Shown here in pieces: positions 6,381 to 6,395 of a stretch of 6,395 nt of DNA. Positions within the stretch are counted from its first letter, which is position 1. Each line of letters begins with the position of its first letter. A model generated the notes under the pieces. It was not told the DNA's origin. It did not search any database and was given only the letters and a program-made list of their open reading frames with translations. Source of the DNA: CAKPSH01 sp964634355 (lineage in GTDB: Bacteria > Bacillota > Clostridia > TANB77 > CAG-508); the NCBI GenBank assembly GCA_964634355.1, contig CAZWIF010000062.1, forward strand, positions 1 through 6,395. Direction: 5' to 3'. The translations under genes were made by a program, and so were the position numbers.

Positions 6381-6395
6381 AGAATTACCCAAGTA

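Overview
The window is very AT-rich, with A/T-biased codon use, strong AGGAGG-type ribosome binding sites and sigma-A-like TTGACA/TATAAT promoters. Together with a ClpC-type AAA+ unfoldase and a MATE exporter fused to a Cytidylate_kin2-type kinase domain, this points to a low-GC member of the Bacillota, most likely a Clostridia-like (possibly gut) anaerobe. I cannot name a species. All convincing genes are on the plus strand, and no stretch longer than about 160 bases lacks a gene.

Layout: (1) 21-2009 encodes a 662-residue MATE-family membrane exporter with a C-terminal nucleoside-monophosphate-kinase-like domain. It is followed after 69 bases by a 42-codon gene of unknown function (2079-2207). 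Both appear to end at one strong intrinsic terminator (2198-2226) whose stem contains the small gene's stop codon. (2) 2227-2321 is the control region of clpC. It has an extended -10 promoter and a perfect 10-base direct repeat spaced 20 bases apart, but no recognisable CtsR or CIRCE box. (3) 2322-4718 encodes a complete ClpC with its N-domain, UVR-containing middle domain, two ATPase modules and a ClpP-docking LGF tripeptide. It is not next to ctsR, mcsA or mcsB here. (4) 4719-4874 holds a consensus promoter and a leader of about 80 nt. (5) 4875-6281 encodes a membrane-anchored extracellular protein made of Ig-like domains, a BIG2 domain, a Ser/Thr linker and a C-terminal CAP (SCP/PR-1) domain. 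(6) 6282-6395 contains a 9-bp inverted repeat and another consensus promoter for a gene beyond the window.

The genes look like independent transcription units rather than one pathway: an exporter unit, a protein quality-control unit and a cell-surface unit. I see no tRNA, rRNA, CRISPR array, insertion sequence or obvious horizontally acquired island. The observations most worth a second look are the exporter-kinase fusion, the unrecognised direct repeat ahead of clpC, the small gene that ends inside its own terminator, and the structured region after the CAP gene. I did not find a clear new multi-gene system.
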